A stretch of 8,004 nucleotides of DNA from CBDTYW01 sp965364735 (GTDB taxonomy: Bacteria > Actinomycetota > Nitriliruptoria > Nitriliruptorales > Nitriliruptoraceae). The position numbers and the translations under genes were made by a program. Of this stretch, positions 6,704 to 8,004 are shown piece after piece. The stretch lies in the NCBI GenBank assembly GCA_965364735.1, contig CBDTYW010000178.1, positions 1 through 8,004 on the forward strand. Direction: 5' to 3'. Below the pieces are notes generated by a model, which saw only the letters and a list, made by a program, of their open reading frames with translations, was not told where the DNA came from and did not search any database. Within the stretch, counting starts at the first letter, position 1. Every line of letters starts with the position of its first letter.

Positions 6704-8004
6704 GGCGCCTCCTCCTGCTCGTTGACGGTGGTGGTGTCCGCGGCCGGCGCGCGGCCGGCCATCTCTCGGATCCGCTTGGTCAGGCGATGCTCCTCGCCGA
6801 GCGCGTCGGCCAGGCGCCCGGCGAGCTCCCGGGCGCGGGCGCGGACGTCGCTGGACCGGCCGAGGTCCTGCAGGATCGCGACCGCGTTGGCCTCGGAGGA
6901 CAACGTCGACGGGTGGCTGGCGCCGAGCTGGGTCCGCTGTCGTTGCGCGATCGCGTCGACGAGCACCAGGGCTCGCTCGCGGCTCTCGTCGGTGCTGTCC
7001 TCCGCGAGCTGGCCTGCGAGATGTGCGGCGACACGGAACACGTCTTCGTCGCTCGGGGCGACGTCCGCAACGGTGTCGAGGAGCATCTGATAGCGGTCGG
7101 CGATGAAGGTGAACTCGACGAGGGCGGCGGCGGGATCATCGTCTGCGGTGATCCCGGCGAGGTTCAGCCGTGACCGGAGCGTGTCGGGGTGGTCCGAACC
7201 GAGCAGGGCCGTGCGCCCGGAGAGCACCGCCCGGGTCTCGACGGCAGCGGCGGCCGACTCGCCGGCTTCTTCGAGCATCGCGGCGCGGCTGTTGCGCATC
7301 GTCAGGATCTCGGCATCGGGGACCCGCGCGACGTCGGCGCCGGCGATCGCGGCGTCGAGCAGCGCCACCGCCCGACGCGGATCGCCCCCGCGCCCTGTCC
7401 AGTGGGCGAGGTTCGCTCGGGCGCTGCGCGTCGTCGCGTCGTCGCCGCCCGCGACCTCGTCGAGGGCGGCGACGCCGAGCTCCCAACGTCGACGCTGCGT
7501 GGTCGGTCGTGGGTCGGTCAGGGGGCGAGCCGCGAACGCGGCGAAGGTGTCGGGCTGGCCCGCCCGCACGGCGTGATGGAGGTCGGCGATCTCGGCGTAT
7601 CCGGGCGCAGCATCGAGCAGCTTCGTGAGCTCTGCGTGGGCCGTGCGCACCGTCGATCCCGCGGTCGAGCTCACCCAGCGGCGGACCTCGGCGTTGAAGG
7701 GGCCGATGAGCTCGAGCACGCTGTCGGGCTCTGCGCGTTGCACGAGCGGCGCCATCGCGCGATCGCGCAACAGGCTGACGAGCGGCAGGGCGCTGTCGCC
7801 GAGCAGCGTCCGGAATGCTCGCTCAGCCAACGAGATCGGCAGGGACGGCCCGACCGACGGGGCGCAGGCGACCAGCGCCAGCGCGAGGTCCGCCGCGCTC
7901 CCATGACGTGATCGCGCCTCGGCCATCGAGCGCGCGATCGGGTCCCCGTCGGCAGCTGCCGCGGCGACGGTGGGCACGATCTCCGCGTCGAGGCCGGGAC
8001 TGGG
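6700..8004 (-). CDS. TPR-repeat protein, 5' end beyond window
   Basis: The frame is open to the right edge, so the 434 codons seen are the C-terminal part of a longer protein. A GTG at 7977 could serve as a start, but no ribosome site precedes it and the frame continues upstream (reading SPGLDAEIV). The visible part is an alanine-rich alpha-helical solenoid. Numbered from the GTG, its best repeats are at 183-215, 224-258 and 262-302, with weaker ones at about 312-395. LLGSDHPDTLRSRLNLA (258-274) and LGASHPSTLSSEANAVA (351-367) have the 'G-x-x-H-P-x-T-L' signature of kinesin-light-chain-type TPRs, common in actinobacterial STAND NTPases and other sensor proteins. The tail is hydrophilic and acidic. 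No catalytic motif is seen. TPRs bind partner proteins, and the hydrolase encoded from the overlapping ATGA is the obvious candidate. What the missing N-terminus contains (NTPase, protease, TIR, or nothing more than TPRs) cannot be told. Confidence 0.75.
   Translation of the reverse strand, partial: PSPGLDAEIVPTVAAAAADGDPIARSMAEARSRHGSAADLALALVACAPSVGPSLPISLAERAFRTLLGDSALPLVSLLRDRAMAPLVQRAEPDSVLELIGPFNAEVRRWVSSTAGSTVRTAHAELTKLLDAAPGYAEIADLHHAVRAGQPDTFAAFAARPLTDPRPTTQRRRWELGVAALDEVAGGDDATTRSARANLAHWTGRGGDPRRAVALLDAAIAGADVARVPDAEILTMRNSRAAMLEEAGESAAAAVETRAVLSGRTALLGSDHPDTLRSRLNLAGITADDDPAAALVEFTFIADRYQMLLDTVADVAPSDEDVFRVAAHLAGQLAEDSTDESRERALVLVDAIAQRQRTQLGASHPSTLSSEANAVAILQDLGRSSDVRARARELAGRLADALGEEHRLTKRIREMAGRAPAADTTTVNEQEEAP
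6708..6716 (-). promoter_or_regulatory. Ribosome binding site for translational coupling
   Basis: On the minus strand this reads AGGAGGAGG, inside the last codons of the TPR gene; the AGGAGG core ends 7 nt before the hydrolase ATG at 6703. Start and stop overlap as ATGA (6703-6700), so ribosomes finishing the TPR protein can restart directly on the hydrolase. Confidence 0.8.

Noticed and set aside
5429..7090. 553-codon open frame on the plus strand
   Set aside because: It is antisense to the PPOX, hydrolase and TPR genes, all of which have recognisable motifs and ribosome sites; the plus-strand product has none.
7975..7977. GTG at 7977 as the true start of the TPR protein
   Set aside because: No Shine-Dalgarno sequence precedes it and the frame remains open to the window edge, so the gene more likely continues upstream.

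Overview
This window is GC-rich (about 70% by eye). Its genes have strongly G/C-biased third codon positions, purine-rich Shine-Dalgarno sequences and gene families typical of Actinomycetota: a large ATP-binding LuxR regulator, a split-barrel PPOX flavin/F420 enzyme, kinesin-light-chain-type TPRs and a DUF4143-like fragment. A high-GC actinobacterium is the best guess. Nothing here fixes the genus, and there are no rRNA, tRNA, CRISPR or transposase genes.

Layout from left to right. Positions 1-375 hold no intact gene. They contain the decayed C-terminal piece of a DUF4143-type ATPase (minus strand), with unassigned sequence to its left. Positions 376-2997 (minus) encode an 873-residue LAL-type LuxR transcriptional regulator. 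A 182-bp divergent intergenic region follows, with a candidate regulator promoter and a cluster of GAG(G/C)CT hexamers. Positions 3180-4199 and 4243-5139 (plus) form a probable two-gene operon: a zinc-free medium-chain (MDR) oxidoreductase of the 'zinc-type alcohol dehydrogenase-like' group, and a fructosamine/ketosamine-3-kinase family protein. The kinase gene converges on, and overlaps by 9 bp, a PPOX-family oxidoreductase gene (5131-5667, minus). To the right, also on the minus strand, a TPR-repeat protein that runs off the right edge (6700-8004) overlaps an alpha/beta hydrolase gene (5771-6703) through an ATGA start/stop junction.

How the genes may work together (inference). The oxidoreductase-kinase pair fits sugar-adduct or carbonyl damage control: the kinase destabilises Amadori products on proteins, and the oxidoreductase could reduce the dicarbonyls released. 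The divergent LAL regulator is the natural candidate to control that pair, itself, or both. The TPR-hydrolase pair is a translationally coupled unit of unknown function. Its architecture (protein-interaction repeats next to a serine hydrolase with an intact nucleophile elbow) would fit a sensor/effector pair, but the N-terminal half that would show this lies outside the window. I see no clearly new system fully contained here; the TPR-hydrolase unit is the most promising lead.
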